DNA of 64,000 nucleotides, taken from Phycisphaerae bacterium (GTDB lineage: Bacteria; Planctomycetota; Phycisphaerae; UBA1845). Location of the stretch: contig JAJDDT010000084.1 of assembly GCA_029260165.1 (NCBI GenBank), positions 54,547 to 118,546 on the forward strand, in the 5' to 3' direction. The notes beneath the pieces are model-generated. The model was given only the letters and a program-made list of their open reading frames with translations. It was not told where the DNA came from and did no database searches. Shown in pieces: positions 17,749-26,984 of this stretch; the stretch's first letter is position 1; every line of letters begins with the position of its first letter. Made by a program: the position numbers and the translations under genes.

Positions 17749-20700
17749 TTACCGTCGACGTCCGCGCGAATCAATCTCCGCCGCGCGCTCCAGCGGCACA
17801 ACAGGCTCGGGCATACGCCTCTCCAGCTTGAACACAAACATCTCCCCTCGAACGTACTTGTCCGCCTCCAGTCGCTGCACAAGACGCTCCTTGCCCTGCG
17901 ATTTCCACGCCGTCCGAAAATCTGCCTTGTGCACCGTCAACCACTGATCTCCCTGTCGCTGACCATACCGATGCAGATAGGTGCAAAACGACAACGGCGA
18001 AACATCACCAAGCACCACGGGGATGTCCGGATACCGCTCACGCGATTCCGGAACCTCCCAACCTTCCGCAAATCGAACCTGCATCCGCCGTCGACCCGCA
18101 TCAGCCGACCACGTCCACTTCGCCTTTTTGACCAATACCTTCTCTTCCAGAAGCGTCGCAACGCGAACCGGACCGATCGAACCACGCGACCCGTCCGCCC
18201 CGTCAAGACGCAATCCCAGGTCCAGATCAACATACCGATAGTAATGCTGAGCAGTACCGTCCGGACGGTCCTTCACATTCGGTGCCGTCATCGGATCACC
18301 ACCGAAAATCTCAACCCCCAGCGACGTGGTCGCAAGCGTCTGTTCATCCAGTCCCAGGAAACGCCACCACAGGTCGCACTGTTCATAAAACTGCCGACGT
18401 GTGGCGAAATTTGAATCACTCGGATCGATCCCCTCCTCAAGCGGTTCAAACGTCGCCCGCGCCAGTCGAACGGCGGCCAGAAACTCCTTGAAATCCTCAA
18501 AATCCACAGACGCCAAATCGTCACCATCCGCAAAAGGCCAGCCCGATGACGTCCTGCTTCGCGCGAAAAAATCCGATTGCACATCCGCAAGAATGTTCGT
18601 CAGCTCCTGACTCAAAAACCCCTGAGCACGGGCTTCAAACGCAACCAGCTCCCCGGTCAGCCGCTCATCAACAAGCCCGGACTCCTGCCGGATGCGCTCC
18701 AGTCGTCCCCACGGTATCGGGACCAGTCGCCGCAACCGCGCCTTGCGATCAAACGTGTCCGGCAAATCCCGGTTATCGATCATCGCCTGAGTCAGTTCAT
18801 TCCACGCACGCAAAACCTGCCCCGACAACATCTCCCAGGGTGCCTCGGACCGATCACCCTCCGGTAATGTCAACGGGCTTGAAACAAATCGATCCGCCGA
18901 GCGGTCCCACTCACTACCGATCGCCGAGTCCAGCCATGAACGAAAATCGTTCCAGTACGCCTCCTCAAAACTCGACGCTTCCCAGCGATCCAGCGGCTTC
19001 TCATAATACCAGTGCCAAAACGGAACAGCCGCCAGCAACTCACCCAGTGACGCCGAAACCTCATTGCCGATCTCCACCCGGTCCACACCACGCCTGCCAC
19101 CCTCCAGCGATTCCACCAACCCGCGCCAATCCACCGCCTTGTCACTCAACCCCGCAAGCGATCGTATCTTCTTGTCGGAATAAGCATCCGACCACGTCCG
19201 CACATACGACTTCAAATAGTCCTCCGTCGCACCATCCACCAGATCACGACACCGTTCGTTCAACGCAAACTCCGAGTCCGCCTCATCAAAATAATACCCA
19301 TCCTCAAAATCGATCAGGTTGAACTGCAACTCGCCCCACTCGTCCGCCCGCTTGTTGAAGAAATCCCGCGTCGCAGCCATCGGCACATACCCACGCCCTT
19401 CAACCGCAGTCGATCCCGCACCACGCTTCGACGGATCACGACGCGTCGACTCACGAGGCTTGTCATCACGCCGGGACTTGCGACCACGGCGACCACGACG
19501 CTTTGCCCGCCCCGACGTTTCCTTCTCCTCAGATTCCGCGGCGTCCGCAGCTTCACGCGATCGACCACGCTCTTCACCACAACTCGGCAACGGATCCATC
19601 AGAAACTGCGAAGGCGACGACTTGCACCAATCCGGAATCAACTCCGCCAATCCCCACGGACCGACGTCAGCCAACCCCCGCTCAATCGAACGCAGGACCG
19701 CCGTCCCCGACCCACGCTCCACCATGTCCAGATGAACCTTTTTCAACTCCACCAGGCGATCGCCTTCCCAAAACGGATGCGACACACCGGCATCACCCTT
19801 CGACCCATCTTCCGCATCAAGCCTCTTCATGATCTCATCCAACCGCTGCGACCACTCCCCGGGCGTCTTCAGAGACGCCGTCTGCTCCGGGTCCAGCTTG
19901 GTCATCCCCTCGTGCAACAAATCAACGATCCCGCGAACCTTCATCGCCTCCGCCGTCAGAACAATCCGGTCATTTTTCGTCCCACCACCAGCCTCATACA
20001 AAATCATGTGCTCGTAGGCTTGATAAACCTCCTTGATCTGCACCTGGTAGTCGTCATAAAAACCGGGATAGAAATCCGCCTTCGTCAAACCCGCATCGAA
20101 CAAACTCTGCCACAATATCCTGTCCAGTCCTGGCATCCCCTTGCCCGGGTCTCCAAGACTGATCGCGCCAATCGCATGCGCGAGCACGGGATCGGACTCC
20201 GCCTCACAAACCGCGTACGCATCCTTCAACGACTGCTGATAATCAAGCCACGCCTGACGCTGCGCCACAACCGATTCCCCCAACGGCTTGATGGTGACAA
20301 AGGCACCCTCTCCACGCGGTCCACGCCACTCACAACCCGCCACCGCACGATCAAACCCGGCATACTCCTCGGAAAAAGCACCCCGAAAATCCTCCAGTCC
20401 CTCAAGCGTCTCCGGAGGATCCTCTGCCTCACCAAGCATCTTCCTGTAAAAAGCACCCGCCTCTGCACACTGATTCTGAATGCGCATCCACTCCGCCACC
20501 GTCGCATTCGCGTGCGCATCGTTCAACGTCGCAAATTGAATCAAAATCCTGTTCCGCGCGTGAACAAGCGCGATCCGTATCGTCTCGGACGCCCGATCAC
20601 CATCTCCACCAACCCAGCGCGCCGGATTACGCACCAACGCATCGTCCGACTTGATCTGCGCAAAGTATCTCCGTACATCCTCCCCAAACGATCCCTGCGC

Positions 20701-22539
20701 CGTCACCGACTCAGGCGACGTCAGCACCGAGTGCATCGCCTCGAAACCCTCCGCATTCACAGGCTCCGGCGCACGCTCCGCCTCGCGACACCCATACCAC
20801 CGCACATACTGCACCAGCGACGCCATGTACGCCTCAGGATCAACACCCGTCGAATTCGCCGCACTCCCCCTGATCTCGCCCGAACGAAGCACCTCCTCAA
20901 TCTCACCGAGCGTCCGCTTCAAAACCCCCTCTTCAAACAAACCAACGCCGATACGCGTCAGATGGTCAATAGGCGCGCTCGCCCCCACACCAGCCGACAA
21001 CACCACCACCGGCAACTTCCGTTTTTTCAGCGCCGTCACATCCTTCGACAGCATCGAAGACGTCTTCAACGCGGACGACGCATCCCCCACATCCGCCCGC
21101 GCCTCAACCGCATGTTTCGTCGGATCAACGATCAGCTCCCCAACCGCCCCCGCACTCCAGATGAACGCGAAAACCAGCAAAACAAACGTCGCCGCCGTCC
21201 CCGCCATCAACACCTTGCCAAGCTTCCTGCTGCGAACCGCCTGCTCCTCATTGCGGAACACCAACCCGTGCTCCGGAATCACCTTCTCAATCAACACATC
21301 ACGAATAAAGAAAGGCCGCTTGTTCGGATACAAATCCAGCGGCGCGAATTGCTCCGCCGCCTGATCCCCCATCCGCTCCGTCAGGTGCTTGAGAATCAGC
21401 GAGCCTTCCTGCGTCGCACTCGTAAAATAAACCCCCCGAAACAAAAGATTCTTGATCGCCCGCGGATTCTTGATCAACGGAAACAAGGTCCGCACATAAA
21501 TCTTCAAAGGCTCCAGCAGACCACGAAACTCCTCGGCAAACGAGTACGCCAACCCCAGACGATCCTGATCCTCGTCGTCCATCAATCGCCGCAACCGCAG
21601 CTCATGAAGACGACCATACAAATCATCAAAATCATTCTCAAAATGCTCGGGATCGTAAGGCTCGTTGAATTCCCCGGGCTTGGACCAACCCACAATCTGA
21701 TTCTTGACCGTGATGTCCCGCTCCGCCCGATCGAACAGCTCCATGAACCCCAGAATCTTGTCGCACTTGGTCACAACAAAATAAGTCGCAAACGTCACCC
21801 CAAGCTTGCTCTGCAGATCGCGCAGACGCTCCAGCGTCGTGTTCGCGTCCGCCTCTATTTTCTCAGGTGCATCCTGCAGCAGGTGATCCGCCGACACACA
21901 CACGATCACCCCGTTGATCGGGGTCCCCTTCCGCCCCTTCTTAACCGAATCGAGAAACGCCTCCCACTCCCGATAATCCGAATCGTCACGCGGGTTGCAC
22001 AATCGACCCGCCATATCGACGAAAATCGCGTCCTCCGTGAACCACCAGTTGTAATTCAGCGTCCCAAGCTGATACCCCTCAGGCTTGCCCGTAGAAAACT
22101 GCAACCCACCCTCGTTGATCAGCTTCGTCTTCCCGCAACCCGAATCACCAATCACCACATACCACGGAAGATCGTAAACCTCGACCCCGTAGTTTTTCTT
22201 CATCTCGCGAATCGCAGCAAAGAACTTGTCCGTATTCGCCTTGACCGCCGCACGCACATCCATTGACACCGGGCCAGACCCCGAGTCGCTGCTCAACTCC
22301 TCCGCCATTTTCTGAGAACGTTTCTTCGATCCGCGCAGAAACAACCGGGAAATCACAAACGCAATCAGCGCAATAACAAGAAACGCGCCAATGACATACA
22401 CGAACAACATGACCGTCGAGACGTTGAAAATCCGCCTTAGCGCGTAGACCAACCCGAATGGCGTCCCCAGTCCCGCCATCGCCAGCATCATCTTCACTTC
22501 CTTGGGAAGCTTCTTGAACGATTTCAGCAGTTTCTTCAT
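17749..22539 (-). CDS. tssM: T6SS inner-membrane complex protein TssM (IcmF)
   Basis: A 1596-residue TssM, much longer than the usual 1100-1200. Two membrane spans near residues 15-33 and 42-68 flank the N-terminus. A cytoplasmic GTPase-like domain follows, with Walker A GDSGCGKT at 131-138, FVDMAG at about 173-178 and TKCD at 257-260. A third span is at about 443-465, then the large periplasmic part. An odd, highly charged low-complexity insert (Arg/Lys/Glu/Asp/Ser-rich, with GRAKRRGRRGRKSRRDDK) lies near residues 993-1045 in the periplasmic region. TssM with TssL and TssJ forms the trans-envelope complex. A GAGGTG site precedes the ATG. Confidence 0.96.
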   Translation of the reverse strand: MKKLLKSFKKLPKEVKMMLAMAGLGTPFGLVYALRRIFNVSTVMLFVYVIGAFLVIALIAFVISRLFLRGSKKRSQKMAEELSSDSGSGPVSMDVRAAVKANTDKFFAAIREMKKNYGVEVYDLPWYVVIGDSGCGKTKLINEGGLQFSTGKPEGYQLGTLNYNWWFTEDAIFVDMAGRLCNPRDDSDYREWEAFLDSVKKGRKGTPINGVIVCVSADHLLQDAPEKIEADANTTLERLRDLQSKLGVTFATYFVVTKCDKILGFMELFDRAERDITVKNQIVGWSKPGEFNEPYDPEHFENDFDDLYGRLHELRLRRLMDDEDQDRLGLAYSFAEEFRGLLEPLKIYVRTLFPLIKNPRAIKNLLFRGVYFTSATQEGSLILKHLTERMGDQAAEQFAPLDLYPNKRPFFIRDVLIEKVIPEHGLVFRNEEQAVRSRKLGKVLMAGTAATFVLLVFAFIWSAGAVGELIVDPTKHAVEARADVGDASSALKTSSMLSKDVTALKKRKLPVVVLSAGVGASAPIDHLTRIGVGLFEEGVLKRTLGEIEEVLRSGEIRGSAANSTGVDPEAYMASLVQYVRWYGCREAERAPEPVNAEGFEAMHSVLTSPESVTAQGSFGEDVRRYFAQIKSDDALVRNPARWVGGDGDRASETIRIALVHARNRILIQFATLNDAHANATVAEWMRIQNQCAEAGAFYRKMLGEAEDPPETLEGLEDFRGAFSEEYAGFDRAVAGCEWRGPRGEGAFVTIKPLGESVVAQRQAWLDYQQSLKDAYAVCEAESDPVLAHAIGAISLGDPGKGMPGLDRILWQSLFDAGLTKADFYPGFYDDYQVQIKEVYQAYEHMILYEAGGGTKNDRIVLTAEAMKVRGIVDLLHEGMTKLDPEQTASLKTPGEWSQRLDEIMKRLDAEDGSKGDAGVSHPFWEGDRLVELKKVHLDMVERGSGTAVLRSIERGLADVGPWGLAELIPDWCKSSPSQFLMDPLPSCGEERGRSREAADAAESEEKETSGRAKRRGRRGRKSRRDDKPRESTRRDPSKRGAGSTAVEGRGYVPMAATRDFFNKRADEWGELQFNLIDFEDGYYFDEADSEFALNERCRDLVDGATEDYLKSYVRTWSDAYSDKKIRSLAGLSDKAVDWRGLVESLEGGRRGVDRVEIGNEVSASLGELLAAVPFWHWYYEKPLDRWEASSFEEAYWNDFRSWLDSAIGSEWDRSADRFVSSPLTLPEGDRSEAPWEMLSGQVLRAWNELTQAMIDNRDLPDTFDRKARLRRLVPIPWGRLERIRQESGLVDERLTGELVAFEARAQGFLSQELTNILADVQSDFFARSRTSSGWPFADGDDLASVDFEDFKEFLAAVRLARATFEPLEEGIDPSDSNFATRRQFYEQCDLWWRFLGLDEQTLATTSLGVEIFGGDPMTAPNVKDRPDGTAQHYYRYVDLDLGLRLDGADGSRGSIGPVRVATLLEEKVLVKKAKWTWSADAGRRRMQVRFAEGWEVPESRERYPDIPVVLGDVSPLSFCTYLHRYGQRQGDQWLTVHKADFRTAWKSQGKERLVQRLEADKYVRGEMFVFKLERRMPEPVVPLERAAEIDSRGRRR

Positions 22540-22594
22540 ATCACCTCACCCCCGAAAATCGTCTCGACTGAACACGCGTTCCAAGTCCGCCGAA

Positions 22595-23395
22595 TCATTC
22601 CCGCCCATCCTCATCACCATCGCCTTCAATCGCACGCGGCACAAAACCCTCGTCCGTCCACTGCGACGCCTCCACGCTCAAGGCATCCACCTTCTGATTC
22701 CAGACAATCCGCGACACCCCCGCCCAACCCACAATCACCAAAACAAAGCTGACCAGCACAATCGTGAGACTCATCCCCAGATTGTAATTGATCTTGATCT
22801 CCTGGTTGTGCTTGTACGACTCGGGAAACATCTCCTTCCCGCGCGTCGTCGCATACGCCGGCAACCGGGAAAACAACCGCCGCGTATAGTCCGCCAACTC
22901 CTGCGGTCGATCGTGAAACTGACCCCGAAACCCAAGCCGCAAACATATAAAATACAACCCCAGAATCCCCGCCAACTCATCCTTGTCCCGACGATCACGA
23001 CGCTCCGCCAACTCATACTCACGCTGCATCTCATCACAATCCCGGAAAAACTCCTCACCCCCCAACGCCTGGGCATGATTCAAAATCTGAGGGTCCGTCT
23101 CAAACGGGTCATCAAACCAGAAATCACGCCCATCCCACTCGGAATTCAGCATCTTGTAATCGACGAGATAACACATCATCCCCTTGACGCGATCCTCCCA
23201 CCCACGCTCCGTGATCGGGTCATTCCGCGCCAAATCCTCCGCATCGCGAATCGCCGACAATGCCTCATAACGCACCTGGTCCGCTGCCGGAACAAGACCA
23301 TGCCTGACCTGACGATCAAAATTCGTCACAAACTCAAGCACAGGCCAACACACTTCCGTCAGCCTCAACGACACCCGATCCATCGTGTCGCTCAT
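22595..23395 (-). CDS. tssL: T6SS inner-membrane protein TssL (DotU)
   Basis: A 266-residue TssL with the helical cytoplasmic hook domain ('KGMMCYLVDYKML' region, with 'ELAGILGLYFICLRLGFRGQ' as the family core) and one C-terminal membrane span at about 208-230. Only some 35 residues follow the span, so there is no OmpA-like peptidoglycan-binding extension. Anchoring to the wall must be done by another protein, if at all. Its start overlaps the tssK stop (ATGA) and tssM follows after 55 bases, giving the standard tssK-L-M block. Confidence 0.95.
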   Translation of the reverse strand: MSDTMDRVSLRLTEVCWPVLEFVTNFDRQVRHGLVPAADQVRYEALSAIRDAEDLARNDPITERGWEDRVKGMMCYLVDYKMLNSEWDGRDFWFDDPFETDPQILNHAQALGGEEFFRDCDEMQREYELAERRDRRDKDELAGILGLYFICLRLGFRGQFHDRPQELADYTRRLFSRLPAYATTRGKEMFPESYKHNQEIKINYNLGMSLTIVLVSFVLVIVGWAGVSRIVWNQKVDALSVEASQWTDEGFVPRAIEGDGDEDGRE

Positions 23396-24810
23396 TGACG
23401 CTCCTTCATAATCACATAAAGAGATGGTTTGAACTGTTCCAGCGCATTCAGTTGCTCTTCCTGAATACTGATACGAATCCCACGCTCCTGCTCACACTCA
23501 AGCCAATAGTCCGTCCGATCCTGACCGATGGCTTTGTTGATCTTGAAATAATGCAACCCCTGCCGACGAGGCAACGTCCCCGCAGGCACATTCTTGATCT
23601 CCAGACGCAACCCCCGCACCGCAATGTTCGCAATCCGGGGCGAGCGCGTCGGAGACGCCAACTTGAAATTCAACTTCCCGTATATAAACCGCTCCACCTC
23701 GTTGATGTCCATCTCGTCCGACGACAACCCGACAAACAACTCCAGATTCTGATCAAGCCAGACCCGATCCAGCTCAACCTCCAACCCCTCACGACCACGC
23801 TGATCCTGCTTCCGCTCAAAACGACGCTCGACATACATCATCGGACGCATCGATTCCAACAAAATCACGATCCGACGACGCAACTCATCAAAACACACCC
23901 CCGGACGATCATGGTCATAAACCGGCAAAGGCCCAGGCACCAGATCGTCACCAAACACCGACAAATGACCAACCAACCGACTTAACACCACAAACACATC
24001 AAACGGATGCAACAACGAACTCTGCAACATCGCACGCAACTGCGCCCGCGACTCATTTAACGCATGAAGCTTCAACAAATGCTCCGTGTTGGCTGCCACA
24101 CCGTCCGTAAATAACATTCGATGCTCACGCGCCTCCCGCGCCAACACCTCATCCTTCGCCTCAACCTGATCCGACAACGACGTCACCAAACCACTCAACC
24201 CACCATGCGCCTGCAACGCCAACAACGGACCCGCACCCTGAGCATCCAACTCCGGCAACGCACCCGGACGATCCGTCCGACGAACCGTTCCCACCCGAAC
24301 GGTGTCATATCCCGTCATGTCCGCACCCGCCGCGAACAACCGCCCCCGAATCCGCCGGGCATAAACCATCTGCGGATTCTGACCCGTGTTCTCATCACGA
24401 CGCATCAACGGATGAGGCTCATACCTCGGCGTACCATCCGTCGACTCCGGATCCTCCAGCGACACCGTATTCGCCCGAACCTCCTGCATCTCAGGAATAC
24501 CAAAATAAATGTCCAGCCCCTGCGGAGACGACTCCATCTCCGCCTGAAAATTCAACGGACCAACCTCCGCGTTTTCCGGAATGTGCACCCATGTCCCATC
24601 CTTCATCCGAACAATGCACGCGTCCAGCCGAAGCGTGAAATTCTCCAACGGCTCACTCGCCACGTTCAACTGAACGAACCCCCAACCGAAAGGCCGAACC
24701 GCGTCAAAACCCTCACGCATCACCGTCTCGATGTGACGATGAGCACCCTGCAAATGGTGAGGCCTGAGAAACATCCCCTCAGACCAGTGTATTTCCGTCC
24801 AAAACGTCAT
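23392..24810 (-). CDS. tssK: T6SS baseplate-membrane connector TssK
   Basis: A 472-residue TssK (ImpJ/VasE), which links baseplate to membrane complex. The family N-terminus 'IHWSEGMFLRPHHLQ' is intact, followed by 'PFGWGFVQLNV'. The C-terminal half has 'GLSSDEMDINEVERFIYGKL' and the 'PRRQGLHYFKI' element near the end. The ATG at 24810 (MTFWTEIHW) has a GGGAA sequence 8 bases upstream and is preferred to one 5 codons earlier. It is coupled to tssL by ATGA overlap. Confidence 0.95.
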   Translation of the reverse strand: MTFWTEIHWSEGMFLRPHHLQGAHRHIETVMREGFDAVRPFGWGFVQLNVASEPLENFTLRLDACIVRMKDGTWVHIPENAEVGPLNFQAEMESSPQGLDIYFGIPEMQEVRANTVSLEDPESTDGTPRYEPHPLMRRDENTGQNPQMVYARRIRGRLFAAGADMTGYDTVRVGTVRRTDRPGALPELDAQGAGPLLALQAHGGLSGLVTSLSDQVEAKDEVLAREAREHRMLFTDGVAANTEHLLKLHALNESRAQLRAMLQSSLLHPFDVFVVLSRLVGHLSVFGDDLVPGPLPVYDHDRPGVCFDELRRRIVILLESMRPMMYVERRFERKQDQRGREGLEVELDRVWLDQNLELFVGLSSDEMDINEVERFIYGKLNFKLASPTRSPRIANIAVRGLRLEIKNVPAGTLPRRQGLHYFKINKAIGQDRTDYWLECEQERGIRISIQEEQLNALEQFKPSLYVIMKERQ

Positions 24811-24867
24811 AAAAGAGGTTCCCAACCCATCTCAATGTCACCGCAGAAAAATGCTTTCCGAAACCAA

Positions 24868-25533
24868 CTACCGCTTCCCGTGCAGTTTCCGTGGCGTCGT
24901 CGTCCGTATGAACTGACCATACTCAGGACCAGCCTCGTTAACACCAATCTCCACCATCAGGTCAGCCGAATACCCACCAGGTGGATCGAACTTCGCGGGC
25001 AGAACCGGCAAAACGCTGCCATCCGGACCGATGAATTTCGGAAAAACATAAATCACCGAGTGCTTGTTGTGCAACGGACCGGCAAACTTGAACTTCCGCT
25101 TCACAGGCTCCGCACCATCCACCGCAGAACCGTGCAACGTCGGACCCGAATACGTCCCGTAGTAACTCCGCGCATCACTCAACTGAAAAATCTGACCCGG
25201 AGGCAGCTGAAACCGCGCCGTCGTCCCCGGAACATCCCACCGATCACCAGGTTGCGGACGATCCCGAAACCAGATGTCCGACGTAATCCCATAATCCGGC
25301 ATCAACCGCGCATTCGCCGGATTCTCCAGATCCTCCGGATAAACCGAAACAATGTTCACCTCCAGAGGCTCCCCCGTCTGCTGCGACTGCGGACGGTTCA
25401 CATGCATCGCCGTGTTGATATACACACCCTGCCTGATCGTCATGTGTCGCTGACACCCGACCGATCCCCAGCAAACTCCCAGCCCAACCACGAACAACAT
25501 CAACCGGGACGACCTGTAAGACAAATCAAACAT
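24868..25533 (-). CDS. tssJ: T6SS outer-membrane lipoprotein, TssJ position
   Basis: A 221-residue lipoprotein. The N-terminus is a hydrophobic signal ending in the lipobox GSVG-C near residue 27. The mature part is beta-rich ('EPLEVNIVSVYPEDLENP', 'QIFQLSDARSYYGTY', 'HSVIYVFPKFIG'). It resembles TssJ only loosely at sequence level, but it is a lipoprotein next to tssK-L-M where TssJ is expected, and no other TssJ candidate is seen. TssJ anchors TssM to the outer membrane. The ATG at 25533 was chosen because it directly precedes the signal peptide and has GAGAG upstream. A longer frame to 25656 overlaps the previous gene. Confidence 0.8.
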   Translation of the reverse strand: MFDLSYRSSRLMLFVVGLGVCWGSVGCQRHMTIRQGVYINTAMHVNRPQSQQTGEPLEVNIVSVYPEDLENPANARLMPDYGITSDIWFRDRPQPGDRWDVPGTTARFQLPPGQIFQLSDARSYYGTYSGPTLHGSAVDGAEPVKRKFKFAGPLHNKHSVIYVFPKFIGPDGSVLPVLPAKFDPPGGYSADLMVEIGVNEAGPEYGQFIRTTTPRKLHGKR

Positions 25534-25567
25534 CGTATGTGCTCTCCCGAAACGCTCTCGACAATGA

Positions 25568-26755
25568 TTACCCCGTGCCACGCGAATAAACCTCCGCCAT
25601 CCGCTCGTCACGCAGATCACGAATCGCCTGCATGAACAACTCATGACCATCCGCACGCACGAACTCTCGAACCTTGTAATTCGGGTCCGATCCCGATACC
25701 TCCGAACCCATCAACCGTGACTGCAACTCCGACGCAACCGATTCAATCGCAACGTCGTTCGCAACCGCAGCCGCATGAATCCACGCCTTCAACATATTCA
25801 ATCGCATCCGCAACGGAGCCGCAGGTGTTCCGGTCTGCGGATCGAGAATCGCACGAATCTCCTTATACACCTCTTCACGTTTCGCGTACACATCCCACGG
25901 CGTCTTCAACGGCGCGCTGTGCTTCGTATACTTGGATAGAAAAACACGCACGTCGCTTTCCATCTCATCCACAAACTTCACAAGGTACGAAAACGACTCA
26001 ACCAGTCGGTCAAACGACGCACGCGTCGGACGCACATGTCCCTCCGCCACCGCAGGCTTCACCTGCGCAAGCTGCCCCCAAAGCTCCTCCAGCAAAACAT
26101 CCGCACTGCTCGCAGCCCCCGCCTGAGCGTCGCGAAGCTCCACCCGCAATCGTTCGATCTCCTCATTCTTGTCCTTGCGAAGCTGATCCAGCTCCTCGCG
26201 AAGCGCCGCCGCACGTGACGATAACTCCATCTGACGTTCCTCCAACGCTCGAACCTTCTCAGCATCCGCACCCGACATCGCCGCCCGCTGTGCTTCCAGC
26301 AACTGTCGATCACTCTCCGACTGAATCGAAAAAATCTCGTGATTCCTCGCAACCAGCTCCGTCTCAAGCTCCCCAACACGCGATTGCAACGAACCCATCC
26401 GCGACCTCTGCTCATCCAGAACCCGCTGCAATTCCCCAACACGACCACGCTCAGCCTCAAGCTGCGCACTGTGACTCGTTAAATCCGCCCGCGTCGTCGC
26501 AACCGTATCCTGCAACATCGCCTTCTCCTCCGTCAGCGATGTCACCCTCCGATTCAATGCCTCATACCGCTCACGCAACCCCTGATCACCACCAGAACCA
26601 ACCTGCGTCGCCAACTCCCCCAACAACGACGACAACAACCGGTAACGATCCCCCTCACTCGATCCCGCCATCAACGAGCGCAAGGAACCAAGCAAAGCCG
26701 CCACATCAGACGACTCGCCCCCACCACCGGATTGCAAACCAGAATCAACCGACAT
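25568..26755 (-). CDS. Coiled-coil protein heading the T6SS operon
   Basis: A 395-residue protein with no recognised family. A Ser/Gly-rich N-terminal segment (1-60) is followed by a long heptad-rich coiled coil (about 65-235, with 'ALNRRVTSLTEEKAMLQDTV' and many Glu/Leu/Arg repeats). The C-terminal region is helical (about 240-395, including 'RLVESFSYLVKFVDEMESDV' and 'MRLNMLKAWIHAAAVANDVA'). There is no signal peptide or membrane span, so it is likely cytoplasmic. It is the first gene of the minus-strand T6SS run, 34 bases ahead of tssJ, and faces the giant kinase-like gene. A structural or regulatory T6SS accessory is inferred. MSVDSG at 26755 is the likely start; an ATG 5 codons upstream is possible. 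Confidence 0.85.
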   Translation of the reverse strand: MSVDSGLQSGGGGESSDVAALLGSLRSLMAGSSEGDRYRLLSSLLGELATQVGSGGDQGLRERYEALNRRVTSLTEEKAMLQDTVATTRADLTSHSAQLEAERGRVGELQRVLDEQRSRMGSLQSRVGELETELVARNHEIFSIQSESDRQLLEAQRAAMSGADAEKVRALEERQMELSSRAAALREELDQLRKDKNEEIERLRVELRDAQAGAASSADVLLEELWGQLAQVKPAVAEGHVRPTRASFDRLVESFSYLVKFVDEMESDVRVFLSKYTKHSAPLKTPWDVYAKREEVYKEIRAILDPQTGTPAAPLRMRLNMLKAWIHAAAVANDVAIESVASELQSRLMGSEVSGSDPNYKVREFVRADGHELFMQAIRDLRDERMAEVYSRGTG

Positions 26756-26984
26756 CGCTCGCCTTCGCACGACGCTTCAACAGGAAACAACCCCTGTCCC
26801 GACAGAAACAACGCAACCAAATTCGTTATTCCATCACCCAACAGGTTGACGGCCCGCACCGCCACGATAAATGACTAGACTATACGGTCGGCTTGGGCGT
26901 GTCGATTCAACCGAACACCCATCCGCAAAACCCGGAATCCAGGGCCGCAAGACAACGCACGCAACAAAAACGCGCCAACAAGAC

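Noticed and set aside
19732..22266. 844-codon open frame on the plus strand
   Set aside because: It lies wholly antisense to tssM, is extremely Arg/His/Leu-rich, and has no recognisable domain; it is a GC-rich shadow frame.
24121..25635. 504-codon plus-strand open frame
   Set aside because: Antisense to tssK, tssJ and part of the coiled-coil gene, with Arg/His/Thr-dominated composition; shadow frame.
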